The notes beneath the pieces are model-generated. The model did no database searches. It saw only the letters and a program-made list of their open reading frames with translations, and was not told where the DNA came from. DNA of 63,879 bases from Bacteroidales bacterium. GTDB taxonomy: Bacteria; Bacteroidota; Bacteroidia; Bacteroidales; Tenuifilaceae. Numbering within the stretch: the stretch's first letter is position 1; each line of letters begins with the position of its first letter. This document shows positions 47,424-54,967 of this stretch, piece after piece. The stretch is taken from positions 1 to 63,879 of the forward strand of contig JAQUJY010000006.1 of assembly GCA_028680705.1 (NCBI GenBank). The letters run 5' to 3'. The position numbers and the translations under genes were made by a program.

Positions 47424-47975
47424 TTATAACTTTTTAATTTTAAACCTTCTAATAAACTTTGTACAAAGTATAAAAATAGCAATAATTAGAATCAGAATTG
47501 TTAATATGGTAAAAATCCACTTTGAAAAAGAAGCAATGGCACCAATAATAACTGAAACTCCGTTTATTTGAGGAAATGTGTTAAGTAAGTACAGAATGCT
47601 TAAATTCTCAATATAATCAGATAAAACGATGCCAAATGGGATGAGTCTTAGGCATAGAAATGTACTGTTATTCTGGAATATTCTTTTTAGTAATAAGGTT
47701 AAAATCAGGCAAAACCAAAACCCATAAACAAGGGGATATAACATATCGATAAAAATAGTAAAAAAGCGATATGCCTCTCTACCATCAACCCCTAGCAGAG
47801 AAAACAGATTAAAGACATCAATGGGTGTATACCAAGACCTTAAATCGAGTAGCTTTATATTCTCTTGAAATGGATATATGCCAAACTTGGGAATTAAAAA
47901 AAAAGTAAATACTAAAAGGATCAGCGTTGAAACTGTGAATACTAATAAATTTAGTTTCCCAGTAGTTAACCTCAT
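47424..47975 (-). CDS. Unrecognised five-helix membrane protein
   Basis: A 183-residue very hydrophobic protein with about five membrane helices (LLVFTVSTLILLVFTFFLIP; FFTIFIDMLYPLVYGFWFCLI; LIPFGIVLSDYIENLSILYLL; GVSVIIGAIASFSKWIFTIL; LTILILIIAIFILC) and a lysine/arginine-rich C-terminus. I do not recognise the family. It lies between the DUF368 gene (26 bp) and the DUF3108 gene (7 bp), so it is tightly bound into this operon and may work with either. Confidence 0.8.
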   Translation of the reverse strand: MRLTTGKLNLLVFTVSTLILLVFTFFLIPKFGIYPFQENIKLLDLRSWYTPIDVFNLFSLLGVDGREAYRFFTIFIDMLYPLVYGFWFCLILTLLLKRIFQNNSTFLCLRLIPFGIVLSDYIENLSILYLLNTFPQINGVSVIIGAIASFSKWIFTILTILILIIAIFILCTKFIRRFKIKKL

Positions 47976-48001
47976 ACTATATCATACTAGTAATTAACAG
48001 A

Positions 48002-48943
48002 TTATCTCCCCTTTTGCATACCTGCATACTTCTCCATAAGTGCAATTACACCAAAGCCAAGCAATGCAAGCATTATAGCAATAATTACCTCTGTGGTAAA
48101 GGCATCGGGCAGTATCAAATTATAACCCTGTACAATGGGGTTACCCTCCTTTAAAATTAAATCACCTACTGAATTTTTACTAAGTATCTCCTGCTTCCAT
48201 GGCCACAGTATGCTTAACGATCCAAGTATAAACCCAGTAAGTAGCGCAATGGTTTGGTCTTTATACTTTTTAAAAACCCACGATAGAACGTGCGAAAGAG
48301 CAATAACTCCAACAATACCACCAAGCACAACGGGCAGTAATACCGTAAAATTGCCTTGGGTTACAGCGTCAATCATCACCAGTTCATAGTTCCCCATTAG
48401 TATAAGTACAAATGAGCCAGAAAGTCCGGGAAGAATCATGCTGCAAATAGCAACTACACCACATAATACAAGGTATAGGAATGAATCGTTTGGAGTAGCC
48501 GGGTTCATAAACGAAACCCAAACAGCAATTGCTGCACCTATTAAAAAAAACAAATAAACACTAAAGCGCCATTTTGCAATGGTTTTACCCACATAAAAAA
48601 CGGATGCTACAATAAGTCCAAAAAAGAATGCCCAAATGAAAACTGGGTACGATTCAAATAAAAACTTTAGAACTCTGGCCAAGCTAATAATGCTTGCAAT
48701 CATTCCAATACCAACAGATAGGAGGAAGTAAAAGTCAACGTAGATAATCAACTCCTTTATTTTTCCCGAAAAAAGCAGAGAAAGTGCGGTTAAATTAAAC
48801 GATTTAATTGCGTTTATAATTCGCTCAAATATTCCGGTTATTAGAGCCACTGTACCGCCAGATACTCCAGGTATTACATTTGCTGCACCCATTCCCATCC
48901 CCTTTAGGAGAAAAATTAAATGCTGCACTAAACGGGCTTTCAT
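48002..48943 (-). CDS. DUF368 family undecaprenyl-phosphate translocase
   Basis: A 313-residue polytopic inner-membrane protein. The signature GMGAANVIPGVSGGTVALITGI at the N-terminus and its repeat CSMILPGLSGSFVLILMG mark DUF368. Members have been shown in other bacteria to flip undecaprenyl phosphate back to the cytosolic face for reuse in cell-wall and glycan synthesis. The assignment here is by family. It lies 86 bp downstream of the phosphosulfolactate synthase gene. Confidence 0.9.
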   Translation of the reverse strand: MKARLVQHLIFLLKGMGMGAANVIPGVSGGTVALITGIFERIINAIKSFNLTALSLLFSGKIKELIIYVDFYFLLSVGIGMIASIISLARVLKFLFESYPVFIWAFFFGLIVASVFYVGKTIAKWRFSVYLFFLIGAAIAVWVSFMNPATPNDSFLYLVLCGVVAICSMILPGLSGSFVLILMGNYELVMIDAVTQGNFTVLLPVVLGGIVGVIALSHVLSWVFKKYKDQTIALLTGFILGSLSILWPWKQEILSKNSVGDLILKEGNPIVQGYNLILPDAFTTEVIIAIMLALLGFGVIALMEKYAGMQKGR

Positions 48944-49029
48944 TATCTTCTATAATTTTTTATCGATAGTAGAAAAGGTCATAAACCACTAGTAATCTAA
49001 CGCTTAATTTTTACCAACATATAAATAGC

Positions 49030-49794
49030 CTAAGCATTAAGATACTGAAAAAAAGTGTCGCCACGCAAGCCAACGCGTAGCGTTTCAAGCGCAATTACTT
49101 CGGTTGGAGCAATATTACCAAGGTTTACATTTGCCCCAAACATTTTAATAAACCACGCCTGCTGATTTTTCAAAGGGGCTTCCCAGAGTACGTCATCAAG
49201 ATTAATATCATGTACAATACTATCAATTAGCTCGTTGTTAGCAGAACAATCCTGATTGTAAATACCTATATTCCCTCCCTCACGCGCTTCGGCAATAACC
49301 TTAATGGAACCTGCAGCAAGCTCATTTTTCATCATCTGGACCCACTGATTGTTTGGTATTATAACACCCGCCTGTTTTGAGCCTACCTCGGAGATTACGG
49401 TTACCTGTTTTGAGAGTTTACCAATGAAATCGCATTTATCGTCATGCTTCATTTCAAGTGTGCCATCGGATATTTCTGCAAGGTCAAACTCGTAGAAATC
49501 GAGTAACTTTTGATATTCTGAAAACATATTTCGGGCAAGAAAGGCCTCGAAGAGAGTACCCCCTAAGTATGCTCTTATTCCAGCGCTCTTAAGCACTTTA
49601 ATTTTCTCCTTTATGTTTGGTGAGACCAAGGCTGTACCGAAACCAAATTTAACATAATCGATATATTCGCCCGCAACACTAACCATGTCTTCGGTCTCGC
49701 GAACGCTTAATCCTTTATCCATAACCATGGTTAAACCTTTGCCACGGGGTTTTAAGTCCCTTTGCGGAACCTTAGGTAACTCGTGTACTCTCAT
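49030..49794 (-). CDS. comA: Phosphosulfolactate synthase (ComA family)
   Basis: A 254-residue protein of the ComA family, which adds sulfite to phosphoenolpyruvate to give (R)-phosphosulfolactate, the first step of coenzyme M synthesis in methanogens. The family core is visible: RGKGLTMVMDKGLS, YVKFGFGTALVSPNIKEKI, AYLGGTLFEAF, EISDGTLEM, VISEVGSK and VIAEAREGGNIGIY. Homologues occur in many Bacteroidota, where the product may enter another sulfonate. No ComB, ComC or cysteate genes are adjacent, so the local pathway is unknown. Confidence 0.88.
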   Translation of the reverse strand: MRVHELPKVPQRDLKPRGKGLTMVMDKGLSVRETEDMVSVAGEYIDYVKFGFGTALVSPNIKEKIKVLKSAGIRAYLGGTLFEAFLARNMFSEYQKLLDFYEFDLAEISDGTLEMKHDDKCDFIGKLSKQVTVISEVGSKQAGVIIPNNQWVQMMKNELAAGSIKVIAEAREGGNIGIYNQDCSANNELIDSIVHDINLDDVLWEAPLKNQQAWFIKMFGANVNLGNIAPTEVIALETLRVGLRGDTFFQYLNA

Positions 49795-49831
49795 AGGTAA
49801 AAAAAATTAGGGTGGTATTTAAAATAGATTG

Positions 49832-51232
49832 CTATATCTTTTCTAGCTCTAAAACAAAATCATCATCGCTAACAACCGACACAATAGCTAGGAAATCCTC
49901 AACTGCAAAAGGATTTTGAGTTTTGGCCTGCTTAAGCATACGTATTGAGGTTTTTGATTTACCCTGAAGATAGAGGGCGGCTGCATAAATAATTTTTATG
50001 GCTGAAATATCCGAAAATCTATCAGCTACCTCGCGATAAATCTCTTCAACCTCATCAAAATCCTCTTGAAAAAGTCTTATCTCAGCTAGTCCAATAAAAG
50101 CATCTGGCTCATCGGCATTGAGCAGAGTTGCCTCTTTGTAAGCCTCTATGGCTTCATCATCCTTTCCCATTCCGAACTTAACCTTAGCCAAACATAGCCA
50201 ATAGTCGTAGTTTTCTGCCTCAAGAGCCAAGGCCATTTTAATGTTCTCGTGGGCAAGATTAACTCTTTCCGTTTTAAGGTAAACCAAGGCTTTTCCATAA
50301 TAAGCATCGGAGAGTGAAGATAATATTTTCAAAGCCTTATCAAAGTACTCAATGGACTTTTCGTATTCTTCCAACTTTTCGTAGCACTCTCCTATTGATG
50401 AGTAGACCTTGGGATCATCTGGTTCAAGATCTGTTAAACTAATAAAGAGTTTAACAGCTTCGTCATACTTCTCTAACGTAGCATAGGTATTACCCATATT
50501 GTGAATTGCCGAAACATTTGTAGGGTCAACAGCCAATGCAAAATCGTATGCTTCCAAAGCTTTTGCAAAATTTCCGCTTCGTGTAAATATTATTCCTAAG
50601 TTATACCAAACGCTCGATGAGAATGGGGCAATATCGAGATAAAGGTTGTAGTATTTCTCACTTTCTCCCAGTTCGTCAATTCGCTCATAGCAATAGCCCA
50701 AATCGAATAGTACATTTAATGATGCACTTTCGATACTGTGGGCTAAGAGTAAAAACCTAATGGCTAAGTTAACCTCGTTTGCCTCTTGGTAAAGTGAGGC
50801 AATATGGTAAAACATCTCTACCTTATCCTCTAAGGAGCATTCTGTTACTCGCCAAAATGCTTCGTTTGCCATCTCCAGTTCTTTCTGCTCAAGATAAGCC
50901 TGGCCCTTTAGGAAAAAAACCTCTCCATTGTCAGGTTCAATACGCTCGAGCATTGATAGTACGGAAAGAGCCTCAATATATTTTTTATTGATAACGAACA
51001 TCTCTGCCTTACGAAGCTGAATTTCGGTTGAATACGGATGCATGCTAGAGGCAATTTCAACTGCCTCGGTTGCTAGTTTTGAATTATCTGAACTCAAATA
51101 AAAATCGATAATGCTTTCGAAATCAACTACATCAAAAAAGAAATTCTGCTTGTGCTTGAGCATAGTCTCAAACCGCAGCACAACCTCCATGGTTTCATCT
51201 TCATTATAAAAAAAATCACTCTCTTCTCTCAT
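49832..51232 (-). CDS. Tetratricopeptide-repeat protein
   Basis: A 466-residue cytosolic protein with about ten TPR units from residue ~65 to the end (for instance NPLIGIIFTRSGNFAKALEAY-type and DAYYGKALVYLKTERVNLAHE helices). There is no signal peptide and a strongly acidic N-terminus (MREESDFFYNEDETMEVVL). It is probably a scaffold, and heads the - strand run into comA after a 37-bp gap. Similar TPR proteins are common upstream of comA-like genes in this phylum, to my recollection. Confidence 0.85.
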   Translation of the reverse strand: MREESDFFYNEDETMEVVLRFETMLKHKQNFFFDVVDFESIIDFYLSSDNSKLATEAVEIASSMHPYSTEIQLRKAEMFVINKKYIEALSVLSMLERIEPDNGEVFFLKGQAYLEQKELEMANEAFWRVTECSLEDKVEMFYHIASLYQEANEVNLAIRFLLLAHSIESASLNVLFDLGYCYERIDELGESEKYYNLYLDIAPFSSSVWYNLGIIFTRSGNFAKALEAYDFALAVDPTNVSAIHNMGNTYATLEKYDEAVKLFISLTDLEPDDPKVYSSIGECYEKLEEYEKSIEYFDKALKILSSLSDAYYGKALVYLKTERVNLAHENIKMALALEAENYDYWLCLAKVKFGMGKDDEAIEAYKEATLLNADEPDAFIGLAEIRLFQEDFDEVEEIYREVADRFSDISAIKIIYAAALYLQGKSKTSIRMLKQAKTQNPFAVEDFLAIVSVVSDDDFVLELEKI

Positions 51233-51383
51233 ATACAGTCTTATGTCTTTATAACGGGGCGAAGTTACTAAAATTAAAGCCTTAAAATAATGGCTTAACT
51301 TAATTTATATCAACAGGTATAAAAACATATTAACAATACTAAACACCCTAGTTAAACAGATAATTAACAGACTACTGAATTAT

Positions 51384-51415
51384 AAAAAAAACCGGATTGG
51401 GAAATCCAATCCGGT
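51384..51415 (-). terminator. Terminator after the DHODH-like gene
   Basis: On the minus strand a perfect 10-bp stem, ACCGGATTGG with CCAATCCGGT, with a 5-base loop (51401-51405), is followed by a seven-base T-run. Confidence 0.92.
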
Positions 51416-51443
51416 ATATAAAACATGACGTATATAGCCTGAA

Positions 51444-52439
51444 CTACTCTCTAACTCTATTTCTAAAGAATTTCATAAACTGAACGCGATCAAAAACAGC
51501 AGGATTGTGTGATTTAGATTGACTCATCTTTCCCTTAAAATCATCAATGGTTTTGTATCCCTTCTCTCCCATCCACTCTTCAATTTGCTTTAGCATTGTG
51601 CCAATATAACCAAACCCATTACGGTATAAGGTTGAAGCTACCTGAACCGCATCGGCACCAGCAAGCAATGCTTTTATAACAGCAGGTCCATCGTGGATAC
51701 CCGTTGATGCAGCCAGACTACAGTTAACCCTGTCGGCCATAACAGCTATCCAACGTAAGGGTAAGGCAAGTTCTGTGGGGGTACTTAAAACTGTTGTTGA
51801 GGTAAAATCAAGGGTATTAATATCGAAATCGGGGTTATAAAACCGATTGAATAGCACAATTGATTTTATAGGCGTATCGGATAAGCGCTTAATAAAACTA
51901 CCAAGTGCAGTGTTATATTGGCTTATTTTTATAGCCACCGGAATGGATACCAAACTGGTTACTTTAGAAATTACATCAAAGTAAACCTTTTCATTCTCCT
52001 CTGCAGTTCTATTCATGTCAGTGGGTAGCACAAAAACGTTTAGTTCAAGGGCATCGGCACCGGCAGCCTCAATCCGTTTAGCAAACTCGGGCCACTTGTT
52101 TGAGGTAACGCAGTTAATGCTTGCTATAATTGGGATTTTAACCGCTTTCTTTGCATCGCTAATTAGCTTAAGGTAGTTTGCAATGGGGTCCTCCATCTCA
52201 TCGTAATCGAAATATTCCGTTGTCTCAGGATAGATAAAACCTGTGGCCTGCATCTTATTTATGTTATCTCGTGCCTCCATTATTATCTCCTCCTCAAAGA
52301 GGGATTTTAGTACAATAGCACCTGCCCCCTGAGCCTCAAGATCAACAATGTCACTTAGCCTATTTGTAAGACCCGAACTTGCTGCAATTATTGGGTTTTT
52401 TAGCGTTAAACCCATGTACTTTGTTGTTAGTTTAGCCAT
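51444..52439 (-). CDS. Dihydroorotate dehydrogenase-like FMN-barrel protein lacking the catalytic motif
   Basis: A 331-residue TIM barrel resembling class 1 DHODH: KYMGLTLKNPIIAASSG at the start, ALELNVF, VAIKISQ, and the FMN-phosphate block GADAVQVASTLYRNG. The usual NxSCPN active-site segment reads NVFVLPTD, so the catalytic cysteine or serine is absent. It is therefore probably not a true pyrimidine enzyme; it resembles the DHODH-like family of Bacteria and Bacteroidota with unknown substrate. It is separated from ribF by 161 bp. Confidence 0.88.
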   Translation of the reverse strand: MAKLTTKYMGLTLKNPIIAASSGLTNRLSDIVDLEAQGAGAIVLKSLFEEEIIMEARDNINKMQATGFIYPETTEYFDYDEMEDPIANYLKLISDAKKAVKIPIIASINCVTSNKWPEFAKRIEAAGADALELNVFVLPTDMNRTAEENEKVYFDVISKVTSLVSIPVAIKISQYNTALGSFIKRLSDTPIKSIVLFNRFYNPDFDINTLDFTSTTVLSTPTELALPLRWIAVMADRVNCSLAASTGIHDGPAVIKALLAGADAVQVASTLYRNGFGYIGTMLKQIEEWMGEKGYKTIDDFKGKMSQSKSHNPAVFDRVQFMKFFRNRVRE

Positions 52440-52600
52440 AAATCTCAGTTTTAAAGTTTTTAATTAATGCTATAGGATAAATATAATCAAATTTTGTGTT
52501 CAACTGCTATGTGAACAACTAAAATTGGGTAAAGCTCATTATTACACAACGACTAAATTGGTAAAAAACTAGCATAAGAATGACTTTGGGAAAGATAATA

Positions 52601-53527
52601 TTAGAAAACAAGCTCATCAACAAGCATTTTACCATTCTGAAGTTCTCTTCTTAATTCATCAATATTGGTAATGGTTATTCCAAATTGAATTTGCTTATGG
52701 AAGTAAATAGCAGCATCGTCGTTGGGAAAGATGTTATCAAAATTAAGAATATGGATCTCAACGAACGGCCTCTCCTCATTGGGAGTTCGCCAAATAATTG
52801 CCATACCTCTATATTGCTCACCACCCCATTGTACAGCAACGGCATATATGCCGTTGGTCGGAATTAGCTTACCCGCTTCCTCTATTTGAACTGTAAGCGT
52901 TGGGAAATTAATGTCCTCAAATAAATGCGTCCCTTTACCAAGGCCACCAAGTATTATATATTCATAACCGAGATAGCTGTTTGCACGTTGTATGTGTCCC
53001 TCTTTAATGGCCTTTCGAATGGTTGTTGAGTTAACCGTTTCATGCTGAACATCCTGCTCAGGAATCACTTCAATTTTAAAGTCTAATTCTTGGCTTAATC
53101 TATAAAGATATTCAAAATTGCCTTTACGGTTATGCCCAAAATGATGATTAAACCCAATGACAATATACTTTAAGCCAATTTTATTAATTAGAATATCGCG
53201 AATAAACTGCTCCGATGAGGTTCGTGAAAACTCAATGGTAAACTTTATAATAATCAGATGATCAAGCCCTGCTTTACGAAGCAATTCTATCTTCTCCGTC
53301 TGAGAACTAATGAACATCAAGTCCTTACCTTCGGTTTCGGGATAAAGCACTTTTCGCGGATGTGGGTAAAAAGTAATCAGAACAGACTGTCCGTTTATAC
53401 TTTGTGCAATTTGATTTATCTTGTTAATTATCGTCTTATGCCCAATGTGAACTCCATCGAATAAGCCTGTTGTTACAACGGCATTTCTAATTTGATTTAG
53501 ACTCTCGAGACCATAATGAACCCGCAT
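52601..53527 (-). CDS. ribF: Bifunctional riboflavin kinase / FAD synthetase
   Basis: A 308-residue enzyme turning riboflavin into FMN and FAD. The N-terminal FAD synthetase domain (~1-180) has the nucleotidyltransferase motif TGLFDGVHIGHKTII, and FNHHFGHNRKGN and STTIRKAIKEGHI. The C-terminal flavokinase domain (~185-305) has GLGKGTHLFEDINFPTLTV and the PFVEIHILNF block. The gene follows rex after 37 bp, so the two are co-transcribed; FAD and FMN would serve redox enzymes. Confidence 0.96.
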   Translation of the reverse strand: MRVHYGLESLNQIRNAVVTTGLFDGVHIGHKTIINKINQIAQSINGQSVLITFYPHPRKVLYPETEGKDLMFISSQTEKIELLRKAGLDHLIIIKFTIEFSRTSSEQFIRDILINKIGLKYIVIGFNHHFGHNRKGNFEYLYRLSQELDFKIEVIPEQDVQHETVNSTTIRKAIKEGHIQRANSYLGYEYIILGGLGKGTHLFEDINFPTLTVQIEEAGKLIPTNGIYAVAVQWGGEQYRGMAIIWRTPNEERPFVEIHILNFDNIFPNDDAAIYFHKQIQFGITITNIDELRRELQNGKMLVDELVF

Positions 53528-53564
53528 AAATATGCCTATTAATTAACTTTATGAAACAAAACAG

Positions 53565-54191
53565 CTACTTACTTTCAATCCCTTTTACAAAATAAGCAAC
53601 CTTTTCTATGGATGTAATCATATCGTACTCCTCTAAATAAACGTTTTGGGGAATAGTTAAAGGAGTTGTGGTTAAATTTAAAATTCCTTTTATACCTGCC
53701 GTTACAACCATTTCAGAAATTGAAACTGCGGTATTTGGTGGGGAGGCAATAATTGCTATTGATATTTTATGCTGATCGACAATCTTTTTTAAATCGTTAA
53801 TGTGGTAACATTTTACACCTGATATAACACGATTCACCTTACTATCGTCAACATCAAAAGTAGCCACAACGTTAAGTTTAGCCCTTTTCCCTGTAAAGTA
53901 TGTTGTTACCGCTCTACCCAAATTCCCCATACCTATAACACAAACGTTTAGCCCCAAAGGATGATCGATAAGTTTTCCGATAACATCAATGAGTTGTTGT
54001 GCATCATATCCTCTCTTCTTCATGCTAGAGTAGCCGATAAGCATTAAATCGCGCCTAACCTGAACAGCGGTAATGTTGTGTAATCCTGCTAGTTCATGAG
54101 AAAAAATATGAGTTTTACCCTTTGCCAAATACTCCAGCAATGTCCGTCGGTACTCGCTAAGCCGTTCAACTGTTCTTTCAGGAAGTTTCAT
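53565..54191 (-). CDS. rex: Redox-sensing transcriptional repressor Rex
   Basis: A 208-residue dimeric repressor that senses the NADH/NAD+ ratio. The N-terminal winged helix (LPERTVERLSEYRRTLLEYL ... ITAVQVRRDLMLIGY) is followed by a Rossmann fold with GMGNLGRA and ATFDVDDSKV, and the domain-swapped C-terminal helix (YDMITSIEKVAYFV). Rex usually controls fermentation, hydrogenase and respiratory genes. It is divergent from the hydrogenase-like operon across a 515-bp gap, a natural candidate target. Confidence 0.95.
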   Translation of the reverse strand: MKLPERTVERLSEYRRTLLEYLAKGKTHIFSHELAGLHNITAVQVRRDLMLIGYSSMKKRGYDAQQLIDVIGKLIDHPLGLNVCVIGMGNLGRAVTTYFTGKRAKLNVVATFDVDDSKVNRVISGVKCYHINDLKKIVDQHKISIAIIASPPNTAVSISEMVVTAGIKGILNLTTTPLTIPQNVYLEEYDMITSIEKVAYFVKGIESK

Positions 54192-54706
54192 CCGTATAAA
54201 GCCTTTAAGTTATTAACTACAAATAATTTATAATGCATTCTTAATGTTTCTTGACAATCAAATAGAGCATCCACATTTTATTCATTCATGTTTGCTATTA
54301 GACCAAACCATGGACATTTATTATGTTTTTAAAAATTTGTTGTAAACCAAAAGAACACAGAAAGGCAATGCAACGACAAAGTTACACAAAAAAACAAAAC
54401 CCTTTTAACACATTATTAATATGACATAAACTAATTAAATTCACCTGCTAGCATCCTAAAAACTTAAATAATAGCCTAAAGAAGCCTTATAGATAGATTG
54501 CAAAGCACCTATTTTTCAAATACAGGAATTGTTCTCAAACTCAATCCCCTTTTGTTTCAAAACAAGAAATTCTAAGCCGATTTCTGAAAACTAGTTTTTA
54601 GATACCAGTGTTATCCTGTAAAAAAACAAGTAATTATTCTCTGTAAACTCATCCAAAGATCAATAATGATTATCTTTGAGGGTTATTTAATTAACTACTA
54701 TTGACA
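54192..54706. other. Long divergent spacer between rex and the hydrogenase-like operon
   Basis: 515 bp of AT-rich DNA. I see no gene, tRNA or strong hairpin. Minus-strand TAACTTTG (54377-54384) is a possible -7 box for rex and TATCTTTG (54671-54678) serves the other side. I looked for a Rex-type TTGTGA-N6-TCACAA palindrome and found none convincing. Confidence 0.6.
54671..54678 (+). promoter_or_regulatory. Candidate -7 box of the hydrogenase-sensor operon
   Basis: TATCTTTG matches TAnnTTTG exactly, 29 bases before the ATG of the [2Fe-2S] protein. No TTG sits at the expected -33 spacing. Confidence 0.45.
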
Positions 54707-54955
54707 ATGAGTGAAAGAGTTGAATTTGAGGTCTGTCTAGGAAGTTCATGCTTTTCGAGAGGGAATAAAAATATGTTAAAAGTAATAGAAGACTTTATAA
54801 AAGAGAATAATCTGTCCGAAAGGGTGAATCTTAATGGTAGCCATTGCCTTGGGAACTGCGTTAAGGGGCCAAATATTAAAGTTAATGGGAAGCTACATAG
54901 CGGTATCGATAGATTTAAAATTACAGGAATCTTAAGGAACACTTTCGACATATAA
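54707..54955 (+). CDS. Thioredoxin-like [2Fe-2S] ferredoxin (NuoE/HydC-like)
   Basis: An 82-residue protein with the four cysteines of thioredoxin-like [2Fe-2S] ferredoxins: C10 and C15 (CLGSSC) and C47 and C51 (CLGNC). It is the isolated ferredoxin domain seen in NuoE and in bifurcating hydrogenases. I start at the ATG at 54707 (SERVEFEV follows) rather than the TTG two codons earlier. Linked to the hydrogenase-like protein 13 bp downstream, it probably delivers or accepts electrons for it. Confidence 0.85.
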   Translation: MSERVEFEVCLGSSCFSRGNKNMLKVIEDFIKENNLSERVNLNGSHCLGNCVKGPNIKVNGKLHSGIDRFKITGILRNTFDI

Positions 54956-54967
54956 CACTAAATAACA

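Noticed and set aside
54610..54640. Possible Rex box around TGTAAAAAAACA
   Set aside because: Only TGT and ACA ends pair; the inner bases do not form the TGTGA-N6-TCACA palindrome, and A-runs are common here.
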